Positions 1-9,034 of a DNA stretch of 64,000 nt are shown here, piece by piece. Each line of letters opens with the position of its first letter. Within the stretch, counting starts at the first letter, position 1. The notes beneath the pieces were generated by a model. That model searched no databases, had not been told where the DNA came from, and saw nothing but the letters and a program-made list of their open reading frames with translations. The translations under genes were made by a program, and so were the position numbers. This DNA comes from JAXMDC01 sp046349035. Lineage in GTDB: Bacteria > Pseudomonadota > Alphaproteobacteria > Rhizobiales > Kaistiaceae. The DNA lies in contig JAXMDC010000007.1 in the NCBI GenBank assembly GCA_046349035.1, positions 1 through 64,000 on the forward strand, given 5' to 3'.

Positions 1-1005
1 GTGCGGCTTGCCGCCATAGTGCTGGCAATACCAGTCGCAGAACGCCCTGACCCCCTCCTCGACCGTCACCGTCGGCCGGAAGCCGGTGAGGCGTTCGAGC
101 AGCGCGTTCGACGCCTCGGTATGCGGCACGTCGCCGGGCGGTGCCGGCTGGAGGTCGAGCTTGGCCTTGCGGCCGAGGCTCCGCTCGAAGGCGCCGACGA
201 AGTCGAGGACTGCGACCGGCCGCCCGCCGCCGACATTGACGACGCGATAGGGCGCCACCGCCGACAGCGAATCCGTGCCCTCGTCGCCGGCCGACTCCGG
301 CGGCAGGCCGATCAGCCGCACCAGCGCCTCGGTCACGTCGTCGACATAGGTGAAATCGCGCGTCATCCGCCCCTCGCCGTAGATCGGCACGGCCTCGCCG
401 CCGAGGATCGCCGCGGCGAAGCGGAACGGCGCCATGTCCGGCCGCCCCCACGGGCCGTAGACGGTGAAGAGGCGGAGGATCGTCGTCGGCACGCCGTAGA
501 GATGCGCATAGCTATGCGCCATCAGTTCGGTGCCGCGCTTGGTGGCGGCATAGACGGTGAGCGGCTTGTCCGCCGGCAGGCTCTCGCGAAACGGCCGCTC
601 CGTCCCCGCCCCATAAACCGAACTCGTCGAGGCGATGACGAGATGTCGCGGCGGCCGCTGCCGCACGAGATCGAGAAGGTTGAAGGTGCCGACGAGGTTC
701 GCCTCGACATAGGCGCGCGGGTTCTCCAGCGAGTAGCGCACCCCCGCCTGCGCGGCGAGATGGACGACCGTGTCGGCCTCGGCCGCCGCGAACGCAGCCG
801 CCAGCTTGCCGGTATCCTCCAGCATCCCGACATGGCTGGCATAGCCCGGCATCGCCTGGAGGAGCGCGCTTCGCGCATGCTTCAGGCGGACGTCGTAATA
901 GGGCGTGAAGCCGTCATAGCCGTGCACGGCATGGCCGGCGGCCAGGAGCCGCCGGGCAAGGTGGAAGCCGATGAAGCCGGCCGAGCCGGTCAGGAACACG
1001 CGCAT
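1..1005 (-). CDS. UDP-glucuronate 4-epimerase-like NAD-dependent epimerase (partial, 3' end outside window)
   Basis: Short-chain dehydrogenase/epimerase that probably interconverts UDP-glucuronate and UDP-galacturonate for surface polysaccharide. The NAD-binding GSAGFIG motif is at residues 7-13, the SSVYG serine/tyrosine segment near 128-132, and the catalytic Tyr152-x3-Lys156 pair is present (YAATK). The TPYYDVRLK stretch after the first beta-alpha unit is typical of the glucuronate-epimerase (CapI/LspL) subgroup. 335 codons are visible without a stop, and family members are about 325-340 residues, so only a few residues should be missing. ATG at 1003-1005 lies 12 bp after the recJ stop, so it is probably co-transcribed with recJ. 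The exact sugar specificity is inferred. Confidence 0.88.
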   Translation of the reverse strand, partial: MRVFLTGSAGFIGFHLARRLLAAGHAVHGYDGFTPYYDVRLKHARSALLQAMPGYASHVGMLEDTGKLAAAFAAAEADTVVHLAAQAGVRYSLENPRAYVEANLVGTFNLLDLVRQRPPRHLVIASTSSVYGAGTERPFRESLPADKPLTVYAATKRGTELMAHSYAHLYGVPTTILRLFTVYGPWGRPDMAPFRFAAAILGGEAVPIYGEGRMTRDFTYVDDVTEALVRLIGLPPESAGDEGTDSLSAVAPYRVVNVGGGRPVAVLDFVGAFERSLGRKAKLDLQPAPPGDVPHTEASNALLERLTGFRPTVTVEEGVRAFCDWYCQHYGGKPH

Positions 1006-1017
1006 GCGGCGCACTGC

Positions 1018-2817
1018 TTAGTCGTTGGCAAGGCCGGCGTCGATAAGCGTGAGCACCGCCTGGCTCCGCCCCTGCCAGTGATCCACCGCCAGCGTGCCGG
1101 CAAAATGCAGCGGCCGGTCGCGGTTGGCGAGGAGTCCGGCGCCGAGGACGCTGCCGACGGCGCGGAAGGCCATAGCCTTCAGCCGCGTCCCGTCGAGCGC
1201 CGCAAGGCCGAGGCGAAGGTGCTTTTCGCCGGCGGTGTCGATGAAGGCGATGCGATGCGCCGGGAAGGCGAACACCGGTTCGGGATTTCTCATGCCGAAC
1301 GGTCCGGCCGCCGCGACGCGCTCGATCAGTTCGGCGGTGGCGCTGCCCGCGCCGAGCACCGCGTCGATGGCAAGCGCATCGGCGCCCTCGCCTCGGAAGC
1401 CGCCGGCCGCCGCTTCCGCGAGGTACGCCTTGAACTCGCCGAGCCGTCCGGTCTCGAGCGTAACCCCGGCGGCCATGGCGTGCCCCCCGCCCTTCTTGAG
1501 GAGGCCGCGCTCGACCGCCCGCCGCACCGCGCTGCCGAGGTCGACGCCTTCGACCGAACGTCCCGAGCCGGTGCCGATCCCGTTGCCGAGGGCGATGGCG
1601 AAGGCCGGGCGAGCGAAGCGGTCCTTGAGCCGCGCCGCGATCAGCCCGACGACGCCGGGGTGCCAGTCGGCGCTCGCCGCCACCACCACCGGCGGCGCCG
1701 TTCCCCCGCCGATCTCGGCCTCGACCGTCGCCACCGCCTCGGCGACCTGACGCGCCTCCATCTCCTGCCGCCTGGCGTTCAGATCCTCCAGCGTCGCGGC
1801 AATCGCCGCCGCCTCGGCGGCGTCGTCGACGGCCAGCAGCCGCGAGCCGAGGCTGGCATTACCGATCCGCCCGCCGGCATTGATGCGCGGCCCGAGCGCG
1901 AAGCCGAGATGATGCGGCCGCAGCGGCCCGGAAAGCCGCGCCGAGCGGGCAAGTGCCGCCAGGCCGGCATTCTCGCCCCGCGCCATCACCGCCATCCCCT
2001 TGGCGACGAAGGCGCGGTTGAGACCGATGAGCGGGACGCAGTCGCAGATCGTGCCGAGGGCAACGAGGTCGAGCCAGGCGAGGAGATCGGGCTCGGCCCG
2101 GCCGGCAAAGGAGCCGCGGCGGCGGAGTTCGCGATTGACCGCCACCAGCATGACGAAGACCAGGCCGACCGCCGCCAGGCTATCGAGACCGGAGAGGTCG
2201 TCGCTCCGCTTCGGATTGACCACCGCCAGCGCCGGCGGCAGCGCCGCCCCCGGCTGATGGTGGTCGATGACCACGACATCGAGGCCGACGGCCTTGGCCT
2301 CGGCGAGCGCGTCCGGACTGCTGGTGCCGCAGTCGACGGTGACGAGGAGCCGTGCCCCACCGGCCGCCAGCTGCCGCACCGCCTCGACATTCGGCCCATA
2401 GCCCTCGAACAGGCGGTCGGGGATGTAGATCGTCGGATCCAGCCCGAGCGCCCGGAGGTAGCGCGCCAGCAGCGCCGCCGAGGTCGCCCCGTCGACGTCG
2501 TAGTCGCCGAGGATCGCGACCTTCTCTCCCTTCGTCACCGCATCGGCGAGCCGCGCCGCGGCAGCCCCCATGTCGGTCAGCCGGTCGGGGTCCGGTAGCA
2601 GCCGGCGGACGGTCGGGTCGAGGAAGGCCGCCGCCTCGTCGGCGGAAACGCCGCGCCCGGCGAGGATGCGGGCGACAATCTCGGGGAGTTCGCTCTTCTG
2701 CGCGATGGCAAGCGCCGCAAGGCTACCCGTCTCGCCCAGCCTGTCGACCCAGCGCCGCCCGGTGAGCGAGGCGGCAACGCCGAGATACGGCGCCTCCGCG
2801 CCGGTGCTACTGCCCAT
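1018..2817 (-). CDS. recJ: Single-stranded-DNA-specific exonuclease RecJ
   Basis: Predicted 5'-3' ssDNA exonuclease of RecF-pathway recombination and mismatch repair, 599 residues (family about 560-600). The DHH-family metal motifs are present in order: DYDVDGATSAALL, VDCGTSS and VIDHHQP in the N-terminal half. The DHHA1 segment is marked by KKGGGHAMAAG and followed by a C-terminal OB-type domain. ATG start at 2817. It lies 108 bp downstream of hom on the same strand and runs into the epimerase gene. In many alphaproteobacteria glpX sits between hom and recJ; it is absent here. Confidence 0.96.
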   Translation of the reverse strand: MGSSTGAEAPYLGVAASLTGRRWVDRLGETGSLAALAIAQKSELPEIVARILAGRGVSADEAAAFLDPTVRRLLPDPDRLTDMGAAAARLADAVTKGEKVAILGDYDVDGATSAALLARYLRALGLDPTIYIPDRLFEGYGPNVEAVRQLAAGGARLLVTVDCGTSSPDALAEAKAVGLDVVVIDHHQPGAALPPALAVVNPKRSDDLSGLDSLAAVGLVFVMLVAVNRELRRRGSFAGRAEPDLLAWLDLVALGTICDCVPLIGLNRAFVAKGMAVMARGENAGLAALARSARLSGPLRPHHLGFALGPRINAGGRIGNASLGSRLLAVDDAAEAAAIAATLEDLNARRQEMEARQVAEAVATVEAEIGGGTAPPVVVAASADWHPGVVGLIAARLKDRFARPAFAIALGNGIGTGSGRSVEGVDLGSAVRRAVERGLLKKGGGHAMAAGVTLETGRLGEFKAYLAEAAAGGFRGEGADALAIDAVLGAGSATAELIERVAAAGPFGMRNPEPVFAFPAHRIAFIDTAGEKHLRLGLAALDGTRLKAMAFRAVGSVLGAGLLANRDRPLHFAGTLAVDHWQGRSQAVLTLIDAGLAND

Positions 2818-2925
2818 GCCGCCGACTTAGCCGATTTCAGGCAAGCGGCGCCATGTGTGTTGGCGCTATGTTCCTCACCCGCAAAGTGGGGGAGAACCGG
2901 CGGCCGACATCATTGCGGACCCGGC

Positions 2926-4251
2926 TCAGCTCAGCGGCTCGATGCGGATCATCTTCGGCTCGCTGGCGATGCGGCCGTCGGCGCTGATCACGGCGAGCGC
3001 CTCTTTGATCGCCGCTTCGGTGGTGGCGTAAGTGATCAGGATCACGGGCTGCGGCTCGACCGGCGTCGGGTTCTCCGGCGCCGCCGTCTTCGGAGCCCGC
3101 CGCCGCTGCACGATCGATTCCAGCGAGATGCCGCGCTCGGCCATCCGCTGGGCGATCGAGGCGAAAGCGCCGGGCTTATCGAACACCGAGAGACGGATGT
3201 AGTAGCCGCCCGCATGCGCCCGCATCGCCGCCTGCCGGTAAGGCTGCAGCGTCCCGACCGGCCGGCCGAAGGTGCCGACCTGGTTGCCGCGGGCGATGTC
3301 GATGAGATCGCCGGCGACCGCCGAGGCCGTGGCCGGCCCACCCGCGCCCGGCCCCAGCAGGACCAACTGGCCGATGAAGTCGCCGTCGACCGCCACCGCG
3401 TTGGTCACGCCATCGACGCGGGCGATCGGCGAGGACTTCGGCACCATCGCCGGATGAACGCGCTGCTCGATGCCGGTCTCGGTGCGCTGGGCGACGCCGA
3501 GGAGCTTGATCCGGTAGCCGAGTTCGTCGGCCGCCTCGATGTCGGCGGACTCGATCGAGGAAATGCCCTCGACATAGACCGACTCGGCATCGACCGCTGT
3601 GCCGAAGGCGAGCGAGGTGAGGAGGGCCAGCTTGTGCGCGGCGTCGAAGCCGTCGATGTCGAAGCTCGGGTTGGCCTCGGCATAGCCGAGCCGCTGCGCC
3701 TCCTTGAGGCAGGCGGCGAACGACAGACCCTCGTTCTCCATCCGCGTCAGGATGTAGTTGCAGGTGCCGTTGAGGATGCCGTAGACGCGCGACACGGTGT
3801 TGGCGGCGAGCGCCTCGCGCAGCGTCTTGATGATCGGGATACCGCCGGCGACCGCCGCCTCGAAGTTGAGCGAAACGCCCTTCTGCTCGGCGAGCTTGGC
3901 AAGGGCATGGCCTGCCGCCGCCAGCATCGCCTTGTTGGCAGTGACGACCGGCTTGCCGCTTTCCAGAGCCGCCCGCACCGACGCCTCGGCGATGCCGCCC
4001 GCCCCGCCCATCAGTTCCACGAAGATGTCGATGTCGGGCGACTTCGCCATCGCCACCGGGTCGTCGAACGAGGTCTTACCGGAGAGGTCGATGTCCGCGG
4101 CCTTGCTGCGGTCCTTGGCGCAGATCGCAGTGATGGCGATGCCGCGGCCGGCGCGCACCGACAATTCCTTGCCGTTCTTGTTGAACAGGCGCAGCAGCGA
4201 CGCGCCGACCGTGCCGAGGCCGGCCAGCCCCACCCGCAAATCCCCAGCCAT
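2926..4251 (-). CDS. hom: Homoserine dehydrogenase
   Basis: NAD(P)-dependent reduction of aspartate semialdehyde to homoserine, the branch point to threonine and methionine. 441 residues, the monofunctional length. The N-terminal GLAGLGTVG nucleotide-binding loop is present, the catalytic domain contains NGTCNYILT and AEANPSFDIDGFDAAHKLALL, and a C-terminal ACT domain follows (GGYYIRLSVFDKPGAFASI), suggesting threonine feedback. It starts 18 bp after the upstream aminotransferase stop with an AGG just before the ATG, so the two are almost certainly one operon. Confidence is high from motifs and length. Confidence 0.97.
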   Translation of the reverse strand: MAGDLRVGLAGLGTVGASLLRLFNKNGKELSVRAGRGIAITAICAKDRSKAADIDLSGKTSFDDPVAMAKSPDIDIFVELMGGAGGIAEASVRAALESGKPVVTANKAMLAAAGHALAKLAEQKGVSLNFEAAVAGGIPIIKTLREALAANTVSRVYGILNGTCNYILTRMENEGLSFAACLKEAQRLGYAEANPSFDIDGFDAAHKLALLTSLAFGTAVDAESVYVEGISSIESADIEAADELGYRIKLLGVAQRTETGIEQRVHPAMVPKSSPIARVDGVTNAVAVDGDFIGQLVLLGPGAGGPATASAVAGDLIDIARGNQVGTFGRPVGTLQPYRQAAMRAHAGGYYIRLSVFDKPGAFASIAQRMAERGISLESIVQRRRAPKTAAPENPTPVEPQPVILITYATTEAAIKEALAVISADGRIASEPKMIRIEPLS

Positions 4252-4269
4252 GACCTAAATCCCGTGTTC

Positions 4270-5490
4270 CTAGCGCCGGGCGCTCGCCAGCGGCACGACG
4301 TTGTGCAGCGTCTTGTCTGCCGATTCAAGGAAACGCCGCACGCCCCGGGCGGCCTGGCGAATGCGCTGCTCGTTCTCGACGAGGGCGATGCGCACATAGT
4401 CGTCGCCGTGCTCGCCGAAGCCGATGCCCGGCGCCACCGCCACATCCGCCTTCTCGATCAACAGCTTGGAGAACTCCAGCGACCCCAGCGGGCGGAACTT
4501 CTCGGGGATCGGCGCCCAGGCGAACATCGAGGCCCGCGGCGGCGGGATCGTCCAGCCGGCCCGGCCGAAACTGTCGACCAAGGCATCGCGCCGGCGCTTA
4601 TAGACCTCGCGCATCTCGGCGATGCAGTCCTGCGGCCCGTTGAGGGCAGCGGCGGCGGCCACCTGAATGGGGGTGAAAGCGCCGTAGTCGAGGTAGGATT
4701 TGACCCGCGCCAGCGCCGCGATCAGCCGCTCGTTGCCGACGGCAAAGCCCATCCGCCAGCCGGCCATCGAGAAGGTTTTCGACATCGAGGTGAACTCGAC
4801 GGCGACGTCGATCGCCCCCGGCACCTGCAGCACCGACGGCGGCGGCTCGCCCTCGAAGAAGATCTCCGAATAGGCAAGGTCGGACAGGACGATGAGGTCG
4901 TTTCGCCGGGCGAAGGTGACGAGGTCGCGATAGAAGTCGAGTTCGGCGACGGCAGCGGTCGGGTTGGACGGGAAGCAGACGACGACGGCAATCGGCCGGG
5001 GGATCGAATGGGCGACGGCGCGCTCGAGGGCGCGGAAATAGTCCTCGTTCGGTTCCGCCGGCAGCGAACGGATCACGCCGCCCGCCATCAGGAAGCCGAA
5101 GGCGTGGATCGGGTAGGAGGGGTTCGGGCAGAGGATCACGTCGCCGGGGGCGGTGATCGCCTGCGCCATGTTGGCGAAGCCCTCTTTGGAGCCGAGCGTC
5201 GCCACCACTTCGCGGTCGGGATCGAGCTTCACGCCGAAACGGCGCTCGTAATAGGCGGCCTGCGCCCGCCGGAGGCCCTTGATGCCGCGCGAGGCGGAGT
5301 AGCCGTGCGTGTCGGGCCGCTGCGCGGTCTCGACCAGCTTCTCCACCACATGCGCCGGCGTCGGCAGGTCGGGATTGCCCATCCCTAGATCGACGATGTC
5401 GGCGCCGGCGGCGCGCGCGCTCGCCTTGAGCTTGTTCACCTGCTCGAAGACGTAAGGCGGAAGTCGCCGGACCCGGTGGAAATCGCTCAT
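4270..5490 (-). CDS. PLP-dependent class I/II aminotransferase (AlaC / DapL-like)
   Basis: Fold type I aminotransferase of 406 residues. Visible motifs are the N-terminal DLGMGNPDLPTP, the SNPTAAVAE segment, the SDLAYSEI region supplying the pyridine-nitrogen aspartate, and the SMSKTFSMAGWRMG box carrying the PLP lysine. The family includes glutamate-pyruvate aminotransferase AlaC and LL-diaminopimelate aminotransferase-like enzymes. In alphaproteobacteria it is commonly found directly upstream of hom, which fits a role in aspartate-family or alanine transamination. The substrate is not decided by sequence. ATG at 5490; hom follows 18 bp downstream. Confidence 0.9.
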   Translation of the reverse strand: MSDFHRVRRLPPYVFEQVNKLKASARAAGADIVDLGMGNPDLPTPAHVVEKLVETAQRPDTHGYSASRGIKGLRRAQAAYYERRFGVKLDPDREVVATLGSKEGFANMAQAITAPGDVILCPNPSYPIHAFGFLMAGGVIRSLPAEPNEDYFRALERAVAHSIPRPIAVVVCFPSNPTAAVAELDFYRDLVTFARRNDLIVLSDLAYSEIFFEGEPPPSVLQVPGAIDVAVEFTSMSKTFSMAGWRMGFAVGNERLIAALARVKSYLDYGAFTPIQVAAAAALNGPQDCIAEMREVYKRRRDALVDSFGRAGWTIPPPRASMFAWAPIPEKFRPLGSLEFSKLLIEKADVAVAPGIGFGEHGDDYVRIALVENEQRIRQAARGVRRFLESADKTLHNVVPLASARR

Positions 5491-5545
5491 CTCGATACCG
5501 ACTGTCTCAGTTTGGCAGGACTAAACCAGACTCCGCCACCCCGGC

Positions 5546-5920
5546 TCAAGGGCAGCCTCTCGGCTTCGGCTGTCCGGGCGCCACCCGGCAGGCCAGCTCG
5601 GCCTTGGCCGCCGCCGCCTGAGCCGCTCCCCGGCTCTGCAGCGCGGCGGCCGAGCGGCTCATCGCCGCCACCGCGGCGGTGCCGCCGGCCCGGGCTCGCG
5701 CCGTCTCGCCGAGGCTCCGCACCCGCGCCGCCTCGGCTGCCGCCTCGTCCGGCGTCATCAGATGCCCGGCCGGCGTTGCCGGCGCCTCGTTGATATTGGG
5801 ATAGGGTGCCGGCGACAGCGCGGCTGTGCGGTCGGGCCCGACCGCACCGCCGAGGCAGCCGGCTAGCAGGCCGCAAGCGGCCGCCGCCAACACTCCCGAT
5901 AGTCCCCTGCCAGCCTTCAC
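5546..5920 (-). CDS. Small putative lipoprotein of unknown function
   Basis: No family recognised. The frame can be extended to 5974, but a GTG at 5918-5920 is preceded by GGAGG at 8-bp spacing. That start gives 124 residues beginning VKAGRGLSGV, a hydrophobic signal, then the lipobox LLAGC (Cys about residue 21). The mature part is rich in Ala and Gly, with an acidic/basic helical stretch (MTPDEAAAEAARVRSLGETARARA) and a C-terminal Cys pair. It is probably an outer-membrane or periplasmic lipoprotein. It lies 55 bp upstream of the aminotransferase-hom pair and could be the first gene of that operon. Divergent from phaC. Confidence 0.72.
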   Translation of the reverse strand: MKAGRGLSGVLAAAACGLLAGCLGGAVGPDRTAALSPAPYPNINEAPATPAGHLMTPDEAAAEAARVRSLGETARARAGGTAAVAAMSRSAAALQSRGAAQAAAAKAELACRVAPGQPKPRGCP

Positions 5921-5966
5921 AACCCAGCCTCCGTGCGCCCTCCGGCGAATCGTCGCATCGCGCAGT

Positions 5967-5983
5967 GTAACCAATCGGTTAAC
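5967..5983. promoter_or_regulatory. GTAACC-n5-GTTAAC-type element between lipoprotein and phaC
   Basis: The 17-bp element GTAACCAATCGGTTAAC lies in the divergent region between the lipoprotein GTG (5920) and the phaC GTG (6097). A related element (13 of 17 positions identical) occurs at 18157-18173 in the other large divergent region. Both end in TTAAC and resemble a degenerate CtrA-type TTAA-N7-TTAAC site, with TAAC in place of the first TTAA. Regulatory role is inference only. Confidence 0.3.
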
Positions 5984-6096
5984 CCTCGCCCGGCGAAAGC
6001 AATTATCTTCACGCTTCCTTCGCGGAATACCACTTATGGCTCCATTATGTCGAAAGCGCGGGACTTTGTCGCCGAGCCGATGAGGGGAGTCGCTCC

Positions 6097-7899
6097 GTGA
6101 GCCCGGGCGACAACGGCGGCGCTTGGCCGCTTTTCGGCCTCTTCCGCGACCCTGAGGCGCTGTCGCGCAACCTTGCGCGGCTCATGGCCGAGGGCAGCCG
6201 CGCCGCGGCGACTTGGCTCGCCGGCCAATCGGCGAAGTCGCAGCAGAGCCTGGCCGAGGAGATCGGCCTTGTCGTCAAGACACTGAAAGAGGTCAGCGAC
6301 TACTGGCTCTCCGACCCCGCTCGTGCCGCCGAAGCCCAGCGCCGCCTGATGTCGCTGCAATTTGCGCTCTGGACCGCGACCTGGAGCCGCTCGATGGGGC
6401 TGACCTCGCCCTACGCGGCATCGGCGCCGCGCGACAAGCGCTTCGCCGATCCGGAATGGGCGGCCAACCCCGTCTATTCCTGGCTGCGGGAGGCCTACGA
6501 CGCCGTCACCGCTTGGGCGACCGGCCTCGTCGCCGACGCAGTTCTCGACGCCGACACCAAGCGGCGCGCCGAATTCTATGTCCGCCAAATCGCCGCGGCC
6601 TTGTCGCCGTCGAATTTCCCCTTCGCCAATCCAGAGGTGCTACGCGCCACCGCCGCCTCGAACGGCGAGAACCTGGTGCGCGGCGCCCACATGCTGGCCG
6701 AGGACCTCGAGGCCGGGAAAGGCGAACTGAAGCTTCGCCAGACCGACACCTCGGGCTTCGAGCTCGGCCGCGACATCGCCGCCACGCCCGGCAAGGTGAT
6801 CCACCAGAACGCCCTCTGCCAACTGATCCAATACCAGCCGGCGACGGCGACCGTGGCCAAGCTGCCGCTCCTCATCGTCCCGCCGTGGATCAACAAGTAC
6901 TATGTGCTCGACCTGACACCGGAGAAATCCTTCGTCCGCTGGGCGGTCGAGCAGGGTCACACCGTTTTCATCGTCTCCTGGGTCAACCCCGACGCTTCGC
7001 ACGCGGCGATGGACTGGGGCGACTACATGCGGCTCGGCATCTTGGAGTCGCTCGACGTGATGGCCAAGGCGACCGGCGAGAAGCGCGCCAACGTCGCCGG
7101 CTACTGCGTCGGCGGGACGCTCCTCGCCGTCACCCTCGCTTATCTCGCCGCCAAGGGCGACAAGCGCATCGCCTCAGCGACGCTGATGGCGACACAGGTG
7201 GACTTCCGCGAAGCCGGCGACCTCAAGGTCTTCGCCGATGCCGAGCAGATCGCCATCGTCGAGGAGCGGATGGAAAAGCGCGGCTACCTCGAAGGCAAGG
7301 ATATGGCGCTCGCCTTCAACATGCTGCGGCCGAACGATCTGATCTGGCCGAATGTCGTCAACACCTACCTCCTCGGCAAGCAGCCGACCGCCTTCGACCT
7401 CCTTTACTGGAACGCCGATGCGACCCGCATGCCGGCGGCCAATCACAGCTTTTATCTGCGTAGCTGCTACCTGAATAACAGCGTCGCCAAGGGCGACGTC
7501 GTCATCGACGGCGTCGCCATCGACATCGGCCGGATCGCCGTCCCGGTCTATTGCCTCGCCGCTGCCGACGACCACATCGCTCCGCCGACTTCGGTGTATG
7601 TCGGCGCCAGGCTGTTCGGCGGGCCGGTGACCTTCGTTCTCGCTGGTGCCGGCCATATCGCCGGCGTGATGAACGGACCGGCGCGCAACAAGTACCAGTA
7701 CTGGACCGACGGCGACGCCCGCGCTTCCGCTCTCGACGGCTGGCGCCGCACCGCCGCCGAGCACCCCGGTTCGTGGTGGACGCATTGGCAGACATGGATC
7801 GGCGGACTCGACGGCCGCAGCGCCAAGGCCCGCCGGATCGGCGCGCGCGTCAAGCCGATCGAGGACGCTCCTGGTTCTTACGTCCGCGTGAAGGCCTGA
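6097..7899 (+). CDS. phaC: Class I poly(3-hydroxyalkanoate) synthase PhaC
   Basis: Polymerises (R)-3-hydroxyacyl-CoA into polyhydroxyalkanoate granules. 600 residues, the class I length. GYCVGG supplies the nucleophile Cys337 (lipase-like box). By position the other triad members are Asp492 (ADDHIAPP) and His520 (AGHIAGV); the 28-residue Asp-His spacing matches the well-known Cupriavidus enzyme. The N-terminal PhaC domain and the alpha/beta-hydrolase segment (LLIVPPWINKYYVLDL) are intact. GTG start is supported by GAGGGGAG 7 bp upstream. No phaA, phaB or phasin gene is nearby, so precursor supply is encoded elsewhere. Confidence 0.96.
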   Translation: MSPGDNGGAWPLFGLFRDPEALSRNLARLMAEGSRAAATWLAGQSAKSQQSLAEEIGLVVKTLKEVSDYWLSDPARAAEAQRRLMSLQFALWTATWSRSMGLTSPYAASAPRDKRFADPEWAANPVYSWLREAYDAVTAWATGLVADAVLDADTKRRAEFYVRQIAAALSPSNFPFANPEVLRATAASNGENLVRGAHMLAEDLEAGKGELKLRQTDTSGFELGRDIAATPGKVIHQNALCQLIQYQPATATVAKLPLLIVPPWINKYYVLDLTPEKSFVRWAVEQGHTVFIVSWVNPDASHAAMDWGDYMRLGILESLDVMAKATGEKRANVAGYCVGGTLLAVTLAYLAAKGDKRIASATLMATQVDFREAGDLKVFADAEQIAIVEERMEKRGYLEGKDMALAFNMLRPNDLIWPNVVNTYLLGKQPTAFDLLYWNADATRMPAANHSFYLRSCYLNNSVAKGDVVIDGVAIDIGRIAVPVYCLAAADDHIAPPTSVYVGARLFGGPVTFVLAGAGHIAGVMNGPARNKYQYWTDGDARASALDGWRRTAAEHPGSWWTHWQTWIGGLDGRSAKARRIGARVKPIEDAPGSYVRVKA

Positions 7900-7916
7900 C
7901 GCTCAACGCACGCTCG

Positions 7917-7937
7917 CGCGGCTTTGAACGCCGCGCT
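7917..7937 (+). terminator. Possible terminator hairpin after phaC
   Basis: Inverted repeat GCGCGGC - TTTGAAC - GCCGCGC (7-bp perfect stem, 7-nt loop) starts 18 bp after the phaC stop and is followed by TCCTTTG. The U-tract is poor, so the hairpin may act in 3'-end stabilisation instead. Confidence 0.4.
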
Positions 7938-8031
7938 CCTTTGAAACCGAAGGGCAGGTCAGTGCATAGCTTGTCGAAGCGCAAGCCGTAGGACTAGGTT
8001 GCGCCCGCAACTTCTTCGGGGAAGTTTTCAC

Positions 8032-8994
8032 ATGATCGATATCAATCGCTTCCGCGCCCCCGGCATCGGCGGCGCCATTCTGGCGGCAGCCGCCGTCGCA
8101 TTTGCTTCGCTCACGCTGACAACCGGCGGCCAAGCGCAGAACGCCAATGCCGCCCTGGTCGCCCGCGGCGACTACATCGTCAACTCTCTGGCCGCTTGCG
8201 CCAACTGCCACACGCCGAAGAACCCCGACGGCAGCCCGATCAAGGGCAAGGAATTCGCCGGCGGCTTCCCGTTCAACGATCCAGTCCTCGGTACCGTTTA
8301 TGCGCGCAACCTGACGCCCGACAAGGACACTGGTATCGGCTCGTGGACCGATGCCCAGGTCATGACCGCATTCCGCACCGGCAAGAACAAGGAGGGCGAG
8401 GTGCTGATGCCGCCGATGCCCTTCCCGCGCTATAACAACATGTCGGACGACGACGCCAAAGCGGTTGTGGCCTATCTGCGGTCGCTGCCGGCAGTACGCA
8501 ACGAAGTCCCGGCGGACCGGCTGAAGGTGCCGCGCGGCCAGGCGCTGCCGCCGGCCAAGGGCACGCCCGCGCCCCGTCGCGCCGCCACCGCGGCCTACGG
8601 CAAGTACCTGTTGACGGCGATCAGCGAGTGCCTGGACTGCCACTCGACGCCCGGCCCGAACGGCATCCCCGACTATGCCAAGCATCTCGGTGCCGGCGGC
8701 TTCCTGATCGATGCCGGTCCGATCAAGCAACTCAGCGCCAATATCACGCCGGACAAGAAGACCGGCATAGGCAGTTGGACCGATGCAGAGATCAAGCGCG
8801 CCATCACTCAGGGCATTAGCAAGAGCGTTACGTGGCCCCTCTTCCCGATAATGCCGATGGACTACTACAAGACCATGACGCCGGACGATCTCAACGCCGT
8901 CGTCGCTTACCTCCACACGATACCGGCAGTCGCCAACGATGTGCCGCGCAAGGACTGGCGGCCTCCGCCTCCCCCGGCCACCCCGGCCCGTTAA
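8032..8994 (+). CDS. Exported dihaem cytochrome c
   Basis: Periplasmic c-type cytochrome of 320 residues with two CxxCH haem sites (CANCH near residue 57, CLDCH near residue 203). Each sits in a class-I-like domain with the repeated NLTPDKDTGIGSWTD / NITPDKKTGIGSWTD motif, and MPPMPF / MPMDYY segments offer axial Met ligands. The architecture resembles cytochrome subunits of membrane alcohol/aldehyde-type dehydrogenases, but no dehydrogenase subunit is adjacent. The frame opens at 7999, yet the ATG at 8032 is preceded by GGGGAAG at 7-bp spacing and is followed directly by a signal peptide ending near GGQAQ. Its electron donor is unknown. Confidence 0.9.
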   Translation: MIDINRFRAPGIGGAILAAAAVAFASLTLTTGGQAQNANAALVARGDYIVNSLAACANCHTPKNPDGSPIKGKEFAGGFPFNDPVLGTVYARNLTPDKDTGIGSWTDAQVMTAFRTGKNKEGEVLMPPMPFPRYNNMSDDDAKAVVAYLRSLPAVRNEVPADRLKVPRGQALPPAKGTPAPRRAATAAYGKYLLTAISECLDCHSTPGPNGIPDYAKHLGAGGFLIDAGPIKQLSANITPDKKTGIGSWTDAEIKRAITQGISKSVTWPLFPIMPMDYYKTMTPDDLNAVVAYLHTIPAVANDVPRKDWRPPPPPATPAR

Positions 8995-9009
8995 GCGAAG
9001 CTCAAGGCA

Positions 9010-9032
9010 GCGGGCCGCCTCGGGCGGTCCGC
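9010..9032 (+). terminator. Hairpin between convergent cytochrome c and MetY-like genes
   Basis: GCGGGCCGCC - TCG - GGCGGTCCGC forms a 10-bp stem with one G-T pair, followed on the plus strand by a short TTTC. It lies 16 bp after the cytochrome stop and 3 bp before the end of the convergent gene, so it could serve either transcript. Confidence 0.5.
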
Positions 9033-9034
9033 TT

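Noticed and set aside
1..2598. 865-codon open frame on the plus strand
   Set aside because: Antisense to the epimerase and recJ genes. Its composition (Arg/Asp/Gly-rich, no domain) is typical of reading high-GC coding DNA in the wrong frame.
2871..2895. Imperfect inverted sequence TTCCTCACCC...GTGGGGGAGAA between hom and recJ
   Set aside because: Pairing needs a bulge and there is only one copy in the window, so neither a repeat family nor a terminator can be claimed.
2857..5388. 843-codon open frame on the plus strand
   Set aside because: Antisense to hom and the aminotransferase, both with full motif sets; no recognisable domain in the plus-strand translation.
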